Below, one piece after another: positions 12,883 through 19,626 of a DNA stretch of 22,728 nucleotides. How positions within the stretch are numbered: the stretch's first letter is position 1; each line of letters begins with the position of its first letter. The notes below the pieces were generated by a model. That model ran no database searches. It was given only the letters and a program-made list of their open reading frames with translations, and was not told the DNA's origin. The position numbers and the translations under genes are program-made. Where the stretch lies: IMG/VR virus record IMGVR_UViG_3300037502_003876, positions 64,001-86,728 of that record. One strand, 5' to 3'. The DNA is from a virus.

Positions 12883-13238
12883 CCCCGCGGTACCCCCACG
12901 GCTGCCCGCCCCGCTACCTCACCCGCGACGGCGCCCACGCCCGCGTCCAGGTCACCCACCTGTGGCTCGCCGACCACGCCCCGTCCCGGGTCCAGGAGCC
13001 GTGGTGCTCCTCGCCGGAGTACACCGCGCCCGTCGTCCTCGCGTGCGTCGCCGCGCTGCGCGACCTGCCCGCCGTCGGCTACACCGTGGACACCTACCGC
13101 CGCTACCAGGTCGAGGTGTGGGGCCCACCCGGCGCCCAGCTCCGCCAGGCCCGGCGCCGCCTCGCCCGCCTCCTCGGCCACGCCCCGGAGAGCCGCGTAT
13201 GGCCCGCCCCGACCCCTCGCCGGGGCAGCGTAGGGTGA
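12879..13238 (+). CDS. Hypothetical protein whose end runs through promoter 12
   Basis: 119 residues from GTG 12879 (GTGA overlap). It contains HARVQVTHLWLADHAPSRVQ, then a hydrophobic helix (APVVLACVAALRDLPAV) and strands (YTVDTYRRYQVEVWG); the last ten or so codons (PAPTPRRGSVG) are the sequence of the next promoter, and the stop TGA is made by the last two bases... of the -10 region plus the base after it (13236-13238). Family unknown. It ends only four bases before the next ATG. Confidence 0.55.
   Translation: MTPRYPHGCPPRYLTRDGAHARVQVTHLWLADHAPSRVQEPWCSSPEYTAPVVLACVAALRDLPAVGYTVDTYRRYQVEVWGPPGAQLRQARRRLARLLGHAPESRVWPAPTPRRGSVG
13209..13236 (+). promoter_or_regulatory. Leaderless promoter 12 (array element)
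   Basis: -35 CCGACC at 13209-13214 (one base off TGACCCCTCGCC), 16-base spacer, -10 TAGGGT at 13231-13236, GAGGCC, ATG at 13243. The stop codon of the upstream gene falls after this -10 box, not in the -35. Confidence 0.65.
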
Positions 13239-13242
13239 GGCC

Positions 13243-13518
13243 ATGACCGACGGCACCACGCGCAACCCGGCCGACCCCACCCGGCCCGACCTCGGCGGAC
13301 CCCTGCCGGTGGACAAACTCGAGCACCTCCTCGCCCTGGCCGAGACCCAGCGCCGCCTGCCCTTCCTCCCGGCGGTCTCGTTCTACAGCGTCCCCGGCTC
13401 CACCGACATCGCCGTCCTGCTCGGCGAGGAACCTCTCGGCGTCCTCACCCGCGCCCAGTACGACGACCTCCGCGCCCGCCTGGCCCCCACCACCCCACGC
13501 CCGCCGGTCACCCCATGA
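13243..13518 (+). CDS. Hypothetical protein
   Basis: 91 residues. Disordered Thr/Pro-rich start, then LPVDKLEHLLALAETQRRLP and beta-type sequence (AVSFYSVPGSTDIAVLLGEE), then a short helix (TRAQYDDLRARLAP). Not recognised. The start is set by promoter spacing and it overlaps the next gene by ATGA. Confidence 0.55.
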   Translation: MTDGTTRNPADPTRPDLGGPLPVDKLEHLLALAETQRRLPFLPAVSFYSVPGSTDIAVLLGEEPLGVLTRAQYDDLRARLAPTTPRPPVTP

Positions 13519-13733
13519 GAGCCGGCTGGGAGCGCACCCGCCTCGCCGTCGTCGACGGCCGCCGCCTGTGGCAGACCCGCACCGTCCTCGGCTGGCGCAT
13601 CTACCACGCCGACGGCACCCTGATCGGCACCCACGACCGCGAGCCATTCCCCGCCCTCCGGCAGCTGTGCCGCCGATGGGGCTGGCGCATCACCGTCGTC
13701 GTCGGCCCCGTCACCCGCGAGGAGCCCGCCTGA
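13515..13733 (+). CDS. Small hypothetical beta-rich protein
   Basis: 72 residues from ATG 13515 (ATGA overlap). Short strands with aromatic residues (LAVVDGRRLWQTRTVLGWRI; ITVVVGPVT) surround a central helix (EPFPALRQLCRRWGW). Family unknown. Its TGA is at 13731-13733, seven bases before the next promoter box, so this is one of the few stops not merged with a -35. Confidence 0.55.
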   Translation: MRAGWERTRLAVVDGRRLWQTRTVLGWRIYHADGTLIGTHDREPFPALRQLCRRWGWRITVVVGPVTREEPA

Positions 13734-13739
13734 CCGCCG

Positions 13740-13767
13740 GTCACCCCTCGCCCCGGTCGCGCACACT
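13740..13767 (+). promoter_or_regulatory. Leaderless promoter 13 (array element)
   Basis: -35 GTCACC at 13740-13745 (one base off TGACCCCTCGCC), 16-base spacer, -10 CACACT at 13762-13767, CAAGGC, ATG at 13774. It is the last array element before the packaging module. Confidence 0.65.
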
Positions 13768-13773
13768 CAAGGC

Positions 13774-14133
13774 ATGAGCGACCCCACGCCACCACCCACC
13801 CACCGCCGAGGATCCGTCGCCCGCTGCGCCCGCTGCGGGTTGGTCGAGGTCGCAGGCCACCGGGAGGACATGCCGATGTGCCCCGCGTGCCAGGGCGCCG
13901 CCACCGTCGAGGCCCTGGCCCCGGGTGGGCGGTACCGCGAACTCGCCGCCGCCCTGGACGACGGCCCCGACCTGCCCCCCGGCCCGCTCGCCGTGCCACC
14001 CGCGCAGCCGTCGCCTTACAGCGACCTGCGCACCGCCCTCCTCGCCGCCATCGCCCACCGGGACCAGCGCATCCGCGAGCTAGAGGCCGAGGTCACCACC
14101 CTCCGCGCCCGCCTCGCCCGGAGCGCCCCGTGA
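13774..14133 (+). CDS. Zinc-ribbon protein with C-terminal coiled coil
   Basis: 119 residues. C18-x2-C21 and C36-x2-C39 form a zinc ribbon after a short His/Pro-rich start; a Pro-rich linker follows, and the last 35 residues (LAAIAHRDQRIRELEAEVTT then LRARLARS) are a clear coiled coil that could dimerise it. Probably a nucleic-acid- or polymerase-binding regulator, by analogy with zinc-ribbon proteins; not proven. It overlaps the next, HTH-like gene by GTGA. Confidence 0.6.
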   Translation: MSDPTPPPTHRRGSVARCARCGLVEVAGHREDMPMCPACQGAATVEALAPGGRYRELAAALDDGPDLPPGPLAVPPAQPSPYSDLRTALLAAIAHRDQRIRELEAEVTTLRARLARSAP

Positions 14134-14363
14134 CCGCCGCCGCCCTCAAGCCCTGGTACACCCTCGCCGAGTACGCACGGCTGACCGGCGACCCCCTCGC
14201 CGTCGTCAAGCGACGCGCCGACCGCGGCACCCTCCGCACCGGACGCATCGGAAAAAAACGCGTCATCTACCTGATCACGCTGATGGCTGAAAATGCCGAC
14301 CTTTATGCCTCCCTCGTCGCCGTGGAGCAGGTCCGGTTCCTCTGCGGCCACGGCCACAAATGA
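14130..14363 (+). CDS. Excisionase/MerR-like helix-turn-helix protein
   Basis: 77 residues from GTG 14130 (GTGA overlap). KPWYTLAEYARLTGDPLAVV then KRRADRGTLRTGRIGKKRVI fits the 'y.t..e.A..lgvs...vr.w...G.l....iG...r' pattern of excisionase/AlpA/MerR-type winged helices. It is the last gene before the terminase operon, so it may control late transcription or site-specific recombination; no integrase is in view. The second half is unusually AT-rich for this window (an A7 run at 14252-14258, then GCTGAAAATGCCGACCTTTA). C-terminus ends in HGHK. Confidence 0.65.
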   Translation: MTAAALKPWYTLAEYARLTGDPLAVVKRRADRGTLRTGRIGKKRVIYLITLMAENADLYASLVAVEQVRFLCGHGHK

Positions 14364-14373
14364 CCACAAACGA
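14354..14373 (+). repeat. Two tandem 10-base repeats before the terminase operon
   Basis: CCACAAATGA at 14354-14363 is followed directly by CCACAAACGA at 14364-14373, nine of ten bases identical. They overlap the end of the HTH gene and are AT-rich relative to the surroundings. They could be binding sites for a regulator or for TerS, or chance. Confidence 0.4.
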
Positions 14374-14486
14374 CACCAGCGAGGTCCGTCCCTGTAGGGG
14401 GTCAGAGTGGGTCTCGGCGCCGCCGCGCGCACCCACCCTCGCCACACCCACAAGGGACCGGGCAAGCTGCGCCCGGGGATCGTGCC
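14364..14486 (+). promoter_or_regulatory. Control region of the packaging/head operon
   Basis: This 123-base gap is the largest in the window. It lacks the array element. A -10-like CAGAGT is at 14403-14408 (preceded by TGTAGGGGGT), which would give a leader of roughly 70 bases on the terminase mRNA; no convincing -35 is seen. It also holds the second tandem repeat and a hairpin. Packaging sites (cos or pac) often lie beside TerS, so this is a candidate. Confidence 0.35.
14458..14476 (+). other. Hairpin just upstream of TerS
   Basis: CCGGGC at 14458-14463 pairs with GCCCGG at 14471-14476 across a seven-base loop, AAGCTGC. No T-run follows, so a classical terminator is unlikely; it ends ten bases before the GTG start and could affect translation or mark a packaging site. 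In sequence this GC-rich a 6-bp stem may be chance. Confidence 0.3.
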
Positions 14487-14969
14487 GTGTCACAGCCCAG
14501 AGAAACCCAGACCCAAGACGCGGCCCAGAATGCCGGCGACCACACGGTCCGCGACCAGCGCGTCGCCATCATCGTGGACCTCAAGATGAGGCTCCGCTGG
14601 CGCCGCCTCTCCGCGCGTCGGTTTGCCGAGCAGTGGGGCGTCTCCGAGAACTACGTCCACGAACTGGCCACCCTCGCCAACAAGGTCGTGCGCCGTAGCG
14701 CCACCGACCCGGACGCGCTCGCCGCCGACCTGATCCCGGACCTCGTGGCCACCTACCGGGCCGCCTCGCGCGCCGTCCGTGACCGCCACGGCGACCCGCA
14801 CGCCCAGGCGAAGATGGCGGCCAGCGTCGCCAGCATCGCCAAGGTGCTGGTCGACGTCGCCGGGCTCGACGCCCCCAAGAAGACGCAGACCGAACTGAGC
14901 GGCCCCGACGGCGGCCCCGTCCAGGTGACCGGCCCGCTCATCTTCACGCCGCCCGAGTCCGACGACTGA
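14487..14969 (+). CDS. terS: Terminase small subunit
   Basis: 160 residues from GTG 14487, with GGGGA seven bases upstream as a weak ribosome site. Residues about 39-62 (RRLSARRFAEQWGVSENYVH) form a helix-turn-helix, followed by helices typical of the oligomerisation core (PDLVATYRAASRAVRDRH; KMAASVASIAKVLVDVAGLD) and a C-terminal ELSGPDGGPVQVTG segment, a signature I associate with small terminases. It binds the packaging start site and recruits the large subunit. TerL follows three bases after the stop, as usual. Confidence 0.8.
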   Translation: MSQPRETQTQDAAQNAGDHTVRDQRVAIIVDLKMRLRWRRLSARRFAEQWGVSENYVHELATLANKVVRRSATDPDALAADLIPDLVATYRAASRAVRDRHGDPHAQAKMAASVASIAKVLVDVAGLDAPKKTQTELSGPDGGPVQVTGPLIFTPPESDD

Positions 14970-14972
14970 CCC

Positions 14973-16421
14973 ATGCCCCGCAAGCCAGGCGACCACCCGG
15001 ACGACTGGCGACCGCACCCGGGCCCGCAGACCCGGTTCCTCAGCCTGTCCTGCTTTGAAGCGCTCTATGGCGGCGCCGCCGGAGGGGGCAAGAGTGACTG
15101 CCTGCTGGTCGACGCCATCCGCTACGTCGGCCGCGGCTACGGCACCGCCTACCAGGCGATCCTGCTGCGGCGCACCTTCCCCGAACTGGAGAAGAGCCTC
15201 ATCGTCCGCAGCCAGGACCTCTACCCACGGGTAGGCGGGCGCTACAACCAGCAGTCCAAGACCTGGACCTTCCCGGGCGGCGAGCGCGTGCTGTTCGGGT
15301 ACATGGAGAACGACAAGGACCGTCTCCAGTACCAGGGCGCGCAGTTCCAGTTCGTCGGCTTCGACGAGGCCACGCACTTCAGCGCCGTCCAGTACCTCTA
15401 CCTCTTCAGCCGGTGCCGCTCGGCCCGCGGGGTGCCATGCCGCATCCGCGGCGCCACCAACCCGGGCGGACCCGGCCACGAGTTCTTCTTCCACCGGTTC
15501 GGCGCCTGGCTCGACAAGAAGCACCCGCACCCGGCCGCACCCGGTGAGGTGCGCTACTACCTCTCCGACCCGAAGGGCGGCGAGCGCGAGGTGCCGCGCG
15601 GCACCGTCCGCACGGAGCACGCCCCGGACGGCACGCCGGTCGAACTCCCCGCCCTCGGCCGCGCGTTCGTGCCGGCCCTGCTGGAAGACAACCCGACGCT
15701 GCTGGCAGACCCGACCTACCAGGCCGCGCTCGCCCAGCTCGACCCGGTGACCCGGATGCAGTTGCGGTACGGCAACTGGCTCGCGGCCACCGGCAAGAAG
15801 CTCTACTTCGACCGCCAGTGGGTCACGCTCATCGACCCGGCCGACGTGCCGGCCGACCTCCGATGGGCCCGCGCCTGGGACCTCGCCGCCACCGCGCCGA
15901 GCCAGGACAACCCCGACCCGGACTGGACCCGCGGCGTCAAGATGGCCCGCTTCCAGGGCGGCGTCCTTGTCGGGGACGTCGCCTCGCTGCGCGGCCACAC
16001 CGGCGCCGTCGACGCGTTCCTGCAGAGCACCGCCCGGCGCGACGGCCACACCACCACGCAGGTCGTGCCGCTCGACCCGGGCGCCGCCGGCAAGGTCGCC
16101 GCCTCCCACTACCAGGGACTGCTGGTTGGCTACCCGGTCAGCCTCGCGCGCCCCACCCTCGACAAGCTCACCCGCTTCCGCCCGTTCAGCGGCTACGCCT
16201 CGCCTCCCCGGCAGGGCGTGTACGTGGTGCGCGCCCCGTGGAATGAGGCGTACTTCGCGGAGCTGGAGGCGTTCGAGGGCCGCGACCGTGACCGCGACGA
16301 CCAGGTGGACGCCACCAGCGACGCCTTCAACCACCTCGCGCCGCTGATGCGCACCGTCGTCCACGACGTCGAAGCCGACGCCGACGGCTACCGATTCGCC
16401 GCGGAACCGCGCGGTTACTGA
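14973..16421 (+). CDS. terL: Terminase large subunit
   Basis: 482 residues, full length. ATPase: Walker A GGAAGGGKS (33-41), Walker B FVGFDEATH with D131 and E132, and a GATNPGG coupling motif soon after. Nuclease (RNase H-like): D303 in RAWDLAAT, D368 in PLDPGAAG and D446 in DDQVDATSDAF. It pumps DNA into the prohead and cuts the concatemer. The start directly after the TerS stop, with little Shine-Dalgarno sequence, suggests translation by reinitiation. All key residues are intact. Confidence 0.95.
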   Translation: MPRKPGDHPDDWRPHPGPQTRFLSLSCFEALYGGAAGGGKSDCLLVDAIRYVGRGYGTAYQAILLRRTFPELEKSLIVRSQDLYPRVGGRYNQQSKTWTFPGGERVLFGYMENDKDRLQYQGAQFQFVGFDEATHFSAVQYLYLFSRCRSARGVPCRIRGATNPGGPGHEFFFHRFGAWLDKKHPHPAAPGEVRYYLSDPKGGEREVPRGTVRTEHAPDGTPVELPALGRAFVPALLEDNPTLLADPTYQAALAQLDPVTRMQLRYGNWLAATGKKLYFDRQWVTLIDPADVPADLRWARAWDLAATAPSQDNPDPDWTRGVKMARFQGGVLVGDVASLRGHTGAVDAFLQSTARRDGHTTTQVVPLDPGAAGKVAASHYQGLLVGYPVSLARPTLDKLTRFRPFSGYASPPRQGVYVVRAPWNEAYFAELEAFEGRDRDRDDQVDATSDAFNHLAPLMRTVVHDVEADADGYRFAAEPRGY

Positions 16422-16445
16422 CCCCACCCCCCAGACGAGGCCCCC

Positions 16446-16889
16446 ATGCCCATCTCCCCGGTCCACGGCGACGCGCTCGCCCGCGAGAACGCCCAGCACC
16501 TCATCAAGAAGCTCTCGCTCACCGTCGGCCACGCGGACCTCACCGCCGCCGCCACGAGCCAGGTCATCAACATCGGCGCCGCCGCCCTCCCGCCCGGCGC
16601 GTACATCGTCGGCCGTACCCTCCGCCTCGCCACCGCGTTCTCCGGCGGCAGCGTCTCGGCCATGGTCGTGGACATCGGCGGCACCGACGCCGACGCCATC
16701 GTCGACGGCGAGAGCATCTTCACCGGCGCCACCTCGGCCAAGGCCGGCACCTCCGGCATCGACCCGTTCGGCGCCCTCGGCGGCCAGCAGCTCACCGCCA
16801 CCTTCATCGCCACCGGCGACAACGTGGTCAACCTGTCCGCCGGCTCCCTCACCATCGACATCCTGTACGCCGTGCCCGCGGGGTACTGA
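16446..16889 (+). CDS. Probable virion protein, beta-rich
   Basis: 147 residues from ATG 16446, with GACGAGG upstream as ribosome site. The sequence is Gly/Ala/Thr-rich with repeated short strands (SVSAMVVDIGGTDADAIVDG; QQLTATFIATGDNVVNLSAG; LTIDILYAVPAGY), a composition and ending I have often seen in small phage structural proteins encoded near the portal. No family name can be given with confidence. Its place between TerL and portal supports a head or neck role. Confidence 0.6.
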   Translation: MPISPVHGDALARENAQHLIKKLSLTVGHADLTAAATSQVINIGAAALPPGAYIVGRTLRLATAFSGGSVSAMVVDIGGTDADAIVDGESIFTGATSAKAGTSGIDPFGALGGQQLTATFIATGDNVVNLSAGSLTIDILYAVPAGY

Positions 16890-16892
16890 CCC

Positions 16893-17156
16893 ATGGCCTC
16901 CTGGCAAGGGACCCCGCCTGACTGGTCCGCCCCGGCCACGCGCGCCGCCTCGATCTCGCCGGCGGACAGCGACTTCGCCAACGGGGTCATCTACCGCGCC
17001 CTGTGGGTCGGCGGCGCCGGCAACCTCACCGTCCGCATGGCGGACGACAGCGGCGACGTGACCCTCTCCGGCGTCCCCGCCGGCACCCTCCTCCCGCTCG
17101 CCGTCAAGCGCGTCGCCGCCGCCACGACCGCCACGCTCATCGTCGGCCTCCGCTGA
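16893..17156 (+). CDS. Spike-base-like small virion protein (GTA Rcc01079-type)
   Basis: 87 residues. ISPADSDFANGVIYRALWVG then GAGNLTVRMADDSGDVTLSG then VPAGTLLPLAVKRVAAATTA followed by IVGL matches the 'pSD...l..~RALyVG.aG...V......V.F..VpaGt.LPv.v..V.atgTTA..I..L' pattern of the small spike-base protein family first named from the Rhodobacter gene transfer agent (RCAP_Rcc01079). In GTAs it belongs to the head spike. It begins three bases after the preceding stop. The match is from memory, so moderate confidence. Confidence 0.55.
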   Translation: MASWQGTPPDWSAPATRAASISPADSDFANGVIYRALWVGGAGNLTVRMADDSGDVTLSGVPAGTLLPLAVKRVAAATTATLIVGLR

Positions 17157-17181
17157 CCGCTCCCCCTCCGCCCGCCCACCC

Positions 17182-18585
17182 ATGAGCCTCCTGGACAACA
17201 TCGCCTCCTGGTGGCGAGGGCGAGCCGCGCGCCGCACGCGCTCCGAGGTCCCGCTCGGCCCCGGCCTGAGCATCGAGGACCTCCCGCTCTACGCGCAGTA
17301 CCAGCGCATCGGCGGCCCGCTCACCCCGGAGCAGGTCACCGACGCGATCCGGTCCGCCGACATCGGGACCATGTGGCCGCTGGTCACCCTGGCCAACGAC
17401 GCCCGGCGCAAGGACGGCCACCTGCAGAGCATCCTCGGTACCCGGGAGATGGCCCTGCCGTCGCTGCCGTGGGAGGTCGCCGCCGGCGGCACCCGGCGCC
17501 GCGACCGCAAGGCGGCCGACTGGATGGCCGAGGCGCTCACCGACGCGTGGGGCGGCCGCGAGTCCGACTCCGACCTCGTGGGCCTCCGCGCCCTCGTCGC
17601 CCACCTGCAGGGCGGCGTCTTCCACGGCTACGCGCTGGCCGAGACCGTCTACGAGAAGAGCGGCGGCCTGCTCTACCCCAAGGGCTGGAACCCGGTCGGC
17701 GCCTACCGCGTCCTCTTCGATCCGGTCAGCGGTCGCCCCCACTGGTACGACCCGACCGGCACACAGGCCCACCCGGGCGTCGACATCCGGCGCGGGTTCG
17801 CCCCGGGCAAGGTGATCTTCTACCAGCCCCGCGTCACCGGCGACGACGCCCACCGCGAGGGGCTGTCCCGCGTGCTGCTGTGGGCGGCGCTCTTCCGCAA
17901 CTGGTCGGTGCGCGACTGGGTGGCCCTCGGCGAGCTGTCGTGGAAGCCGTGGCGCATCGGCGAGTACGAGCCCGACGCCGACGACACCGCCATCAGCAAG
18001 CTACGCACCATCCTGCGCACCATGTCCGCGTCCGGCGTGGCCATGCTGCCGGCCCGCACCAAGCTCCGCGTCGAGTGGCCCGCCGGCAACAAGCAGGAGG
18101 GCACCCACCACGCCCTCGCCGAGTTCCTCGCCGGCGAGATGAGCAAGGCCGTCCTCGGCCAGACCCTCACCACCGAGGCCGGCAGCCGCGGCGCCCGCGC
18201 GCTCGGCCAGGTGCACGACCTCGTGCGCCGCGACCTCCTCGACTACGACGCCGCGTGCGTCGCCGAGTGCCTGCGCCGCGACCTCATCGGCCCGCTCGTC
18301 CGCCGGAACTTCGGCCCGGACGTGGCCATCCCCACCTTCCGGTTCCTCACGGAGGAGGGCGTCGACCTGGTGAACTTCGCCAACGGCGTCACCACCCTCG
18401 CCCGCGGCGGCCTCCGCATCCCGGCCACCTGGGTGCGCGACCGCGCCGGCATCCCCGCCCCGAAGGACGACGAGGAGGTCATGGGCCTCCTCGCCCCGGG
18501 CGAGGTCGACGTGCCCATCGACCCGGCCACGGGCCTCCCCGCCGAACCCGCCCCCGCACCGCCGGCCCCCGCGCCGGAGGAGTGA
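17182..18585 (+). CDS. Portal protein, DUF935 / Mu gp29-like
   Basis: 467 residues. It shows the DUF935 order: LVTLANDARRKDGHLQSILG and TREMALPSLPWEV near residue 75-95, GYALAETVYEK, HREGLSRVLLWAALFRNWSV, and LGQTLTTEAGSRGARALGQV at about 325-345 followed by HDLVRRDLLDYDA. The C-terminus is a Pro/Ala tail. Portal proteins form the dodecameric ring through which DNA enters and leaves. Mu-type portal with an HK97-type protease indicates a mosaic head module. Start at ATG 17182. Confidence 0.92.
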   Translation: MSLLDNIASWWRGRAARRTRSEVPLGPGLSIEDLPLYAQYQRIGGPLTPEQVTDAIRSADIGTMWPLVTLANDARRKDGHLQSILGTREMALPSLPWEVAAGGTRRRDRKAADWMAEALTDAWGGRESDSDLVGLRALVAHLQGGVFHGYALAETVYEKSGGLLYPKGWNPVGAYRVLFDPVSGRPHWYDPTGTQAHPGVDIRRGFAPGKVIFYQPRVTGDDAHREGLSRVLLWAALFRNWSVRDWVALGELSWKPWRIGEYEPDADDTAISKLRTILRTMSASGVAMLPARTKLRVEWPAGNKQEGTHHALAEFLAGEMSKAVLGQTLTTEAGSRGARALGQVHDLVRRDLLDYDAACVAECLRRDLIGPLVRRNFGPDVAIPTFRFLTEEGVDLVNFANGVTTLARGGLRIPATWVRDRAGIPAPKDDEEVMGLLAPGEVDVPIDPATGLPAEPAPAPPAPAPEE

Positions 18586-18591
18586 CCCGCC

Positions 18592-19623
18592 ATGACCCTC
18601 TCCCCCCGCGACGCCCCCACGCGCCTGTCGCTCGACGGCTACGTCTCCGACGACGCCGCGCACGAGGTCCGCGCCATCGACGAGGCCAGCCGGTCCGTCG
18701 AGTACGTGTGCTCCACCGAGACCCTCGACAGCCACGGCACCATCCTCCGGCAGAACTGGCGGCTCGACCGCTACGCCCGCAACCCGGTCGTGCTGTTCTG
18801 CCACGACAGCCGCAGCATCCCGGTCGGCACCGCCTCCAACGTCCGCGTCCAGAACGGCCGGCTGATGGCCCGCGTCACCTTCGCCACGGAGGACGTGTGC
18901 GAGGACGCCGAGGAGTGCTGGCGCGCCGTCAAGGCCGGGCTGCTCCGCGGCATCAGCGTCGGCTTCCTCGCCCACGCCTACCGCTGGGAGATGCAGGACG
19001 ACCAGGAGCACCTCGTCCTCGACGACCTGGAACTCCTCGAACTCAGCGTCTGCGCCGTGCCGTCCAACCCGGACGCCCTCGCCCAGCGCGACGCCCTCTC
19101 CACCCTCCGCGCCCAGGCCCAGGCCCACGCCCAGCGCCAGCGCCCCACCAAGGACACCCCCGCCATGACCGACGAAGACATCAAGGCGCTGCGCGAGGCA
19201 CTGGCCCAGCGCGACGCTGACTCCACCCGCCTCCAGGCCACCCTCGCCCAGCGCGAGGCGGACCTCACCGCCGCCCGCGCCGACGCGCAGGCCCAGCGCG
19301 ACCTCGTGGCCCGGCTCTCCGCCGAGGCCGACGCGCTCAAGTCCCGCGCCGACGCCGCCGAGGACAAGGTGGCGCGCCTGGAGATCGAGGCCCGCATCGG
19401 CAAGGACGTGGACCCGTCCGAGGTCGACGACCTGCTCGCCGTCCGCCGCGTCAACCCGGACGCCTACGCCCGGATGCTCGCGCGCCGCGCCCAGCGCAAC
19501 GACGCGCTCACCGTCCAGACCATCCCCGCCGACGCCCCCGCGCTGCGCTCCCCGGAGCCCGCGAGCGCGTCCCCCGACACCAACTTCCAGGCGGCCCTTG
19601 CCCGCCACCTGCCCAAGGAGTGA
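18592..19623 (+). CDS. HK97-type prohead protease with C-terminal scaffold domain
   Basis: 343 residues; GGAGGAG nine bases before the ATG. Residues about 20-170 are the protease: STETLDSHGTILRQNW, NPVVLFCHDS with H71, GLLRGISVGF with S122, and LELLELSVCAVPSNPDA. H71 and S122 match the catalytic His and Ser of peptidase family U35. From about 175 to 300 it is a long Gln/Ala/Arg coiled coil (LREALAQRDADSTRLQATLA repeated in related form), which fits an internal scaffold; an internal ATG at 19165 may make scaffold alone. It cuts the scaffold and capsid during maturation. Confidence 0.9.
   Translation: MTLSPRDAPTRLSLDGYVSDDAAHEVRAIDEASRSVEYVCSTETLDSHGTILRQNWRLDRYARNPVVLFCHDSRSIPVGTASNVRVQNGRLMARVTFATEDVCEDAEECWRAVKAGLLRGISVGFLAHAYRWEMQDDQEHLVLDDLELLELSVCAVPSNPDALAQRDALSTLRAQAQAHAQRQRPTKDTPAMTDEDIKALREALAQRDADSTRLQATLAQREADLTAARADAQAQRDLVARLSAEADALKSRADAAEDKVARLEIEARIGKDVDPSEVDDLLAVRRVNPDAYARMLARRAQRNDALTVQTIPADAPALRSPEPASASPDTNFQAALARHLPKE
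19165..19623 (+). CDS. Nested scaffold protein from internal start (candidate)
   Basis: In-frame ATG at codon 192 of the protease gene, preceded by AAGGA at 19150-19154 (ten bases upstream). It would give a 152-residue protein, MTDEDIKALREALAQRDADS onward, containing exactly the coiled-coil scaffold and no protease. The layout mirrors lambda C/Nu3, where a scaffold is translated from inside the protease gene. Not proven; the AAGGA also encodes part of PTKDTP. Confidence 0.45.
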   Translation: MTDEDIKALREALAQRDADSTRLQATLAQREADLTAARADAQAQRDLVARLSAEADALKSRADAAEDKVARLEIEARIGKDVDPSEVDDLLAVRRVNPDAYARMLARRAQRNDALTVQTIPADAPALRSPEPASASPDTNFQAALARHLPKE

Positions 19624-19626
19624 GCC

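Noticed and set aside
713-13776. Repeated intergenic elements as a CRISPR array or as terminators
   Set aside because: Spacing is by whole genes, not regular spacers, and there is no T-rich tail or consistent hairpin; the -35/-10/ATG geometry explains them better.
713-13776. Elements as repressor 'stoperators' or start-associated ribosome sites like those of some mycobacteriophages
   Set aside because: They lack a Shine-Dalgarno at a fixed distance and include a variable but always NANNNT box at constant spacing, which favours promoters; a repressor could still bind them in addition.
14252-14258. A7 run as a programmed -1 frameshift site
   Set aside because: The shifted frame stops after about ten codons and the zero frame gives a complete HTH protein, so a functional shift has no clear product.
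14490-17273. A 927-codon open frame on the minus strand
   Set aside because: It lies opposite TerS, TerL and two virion genes with intact motifs; at this GC content stop codons are rare in shadow frames, and its translation is low-complexity Gly/Arg/Val.
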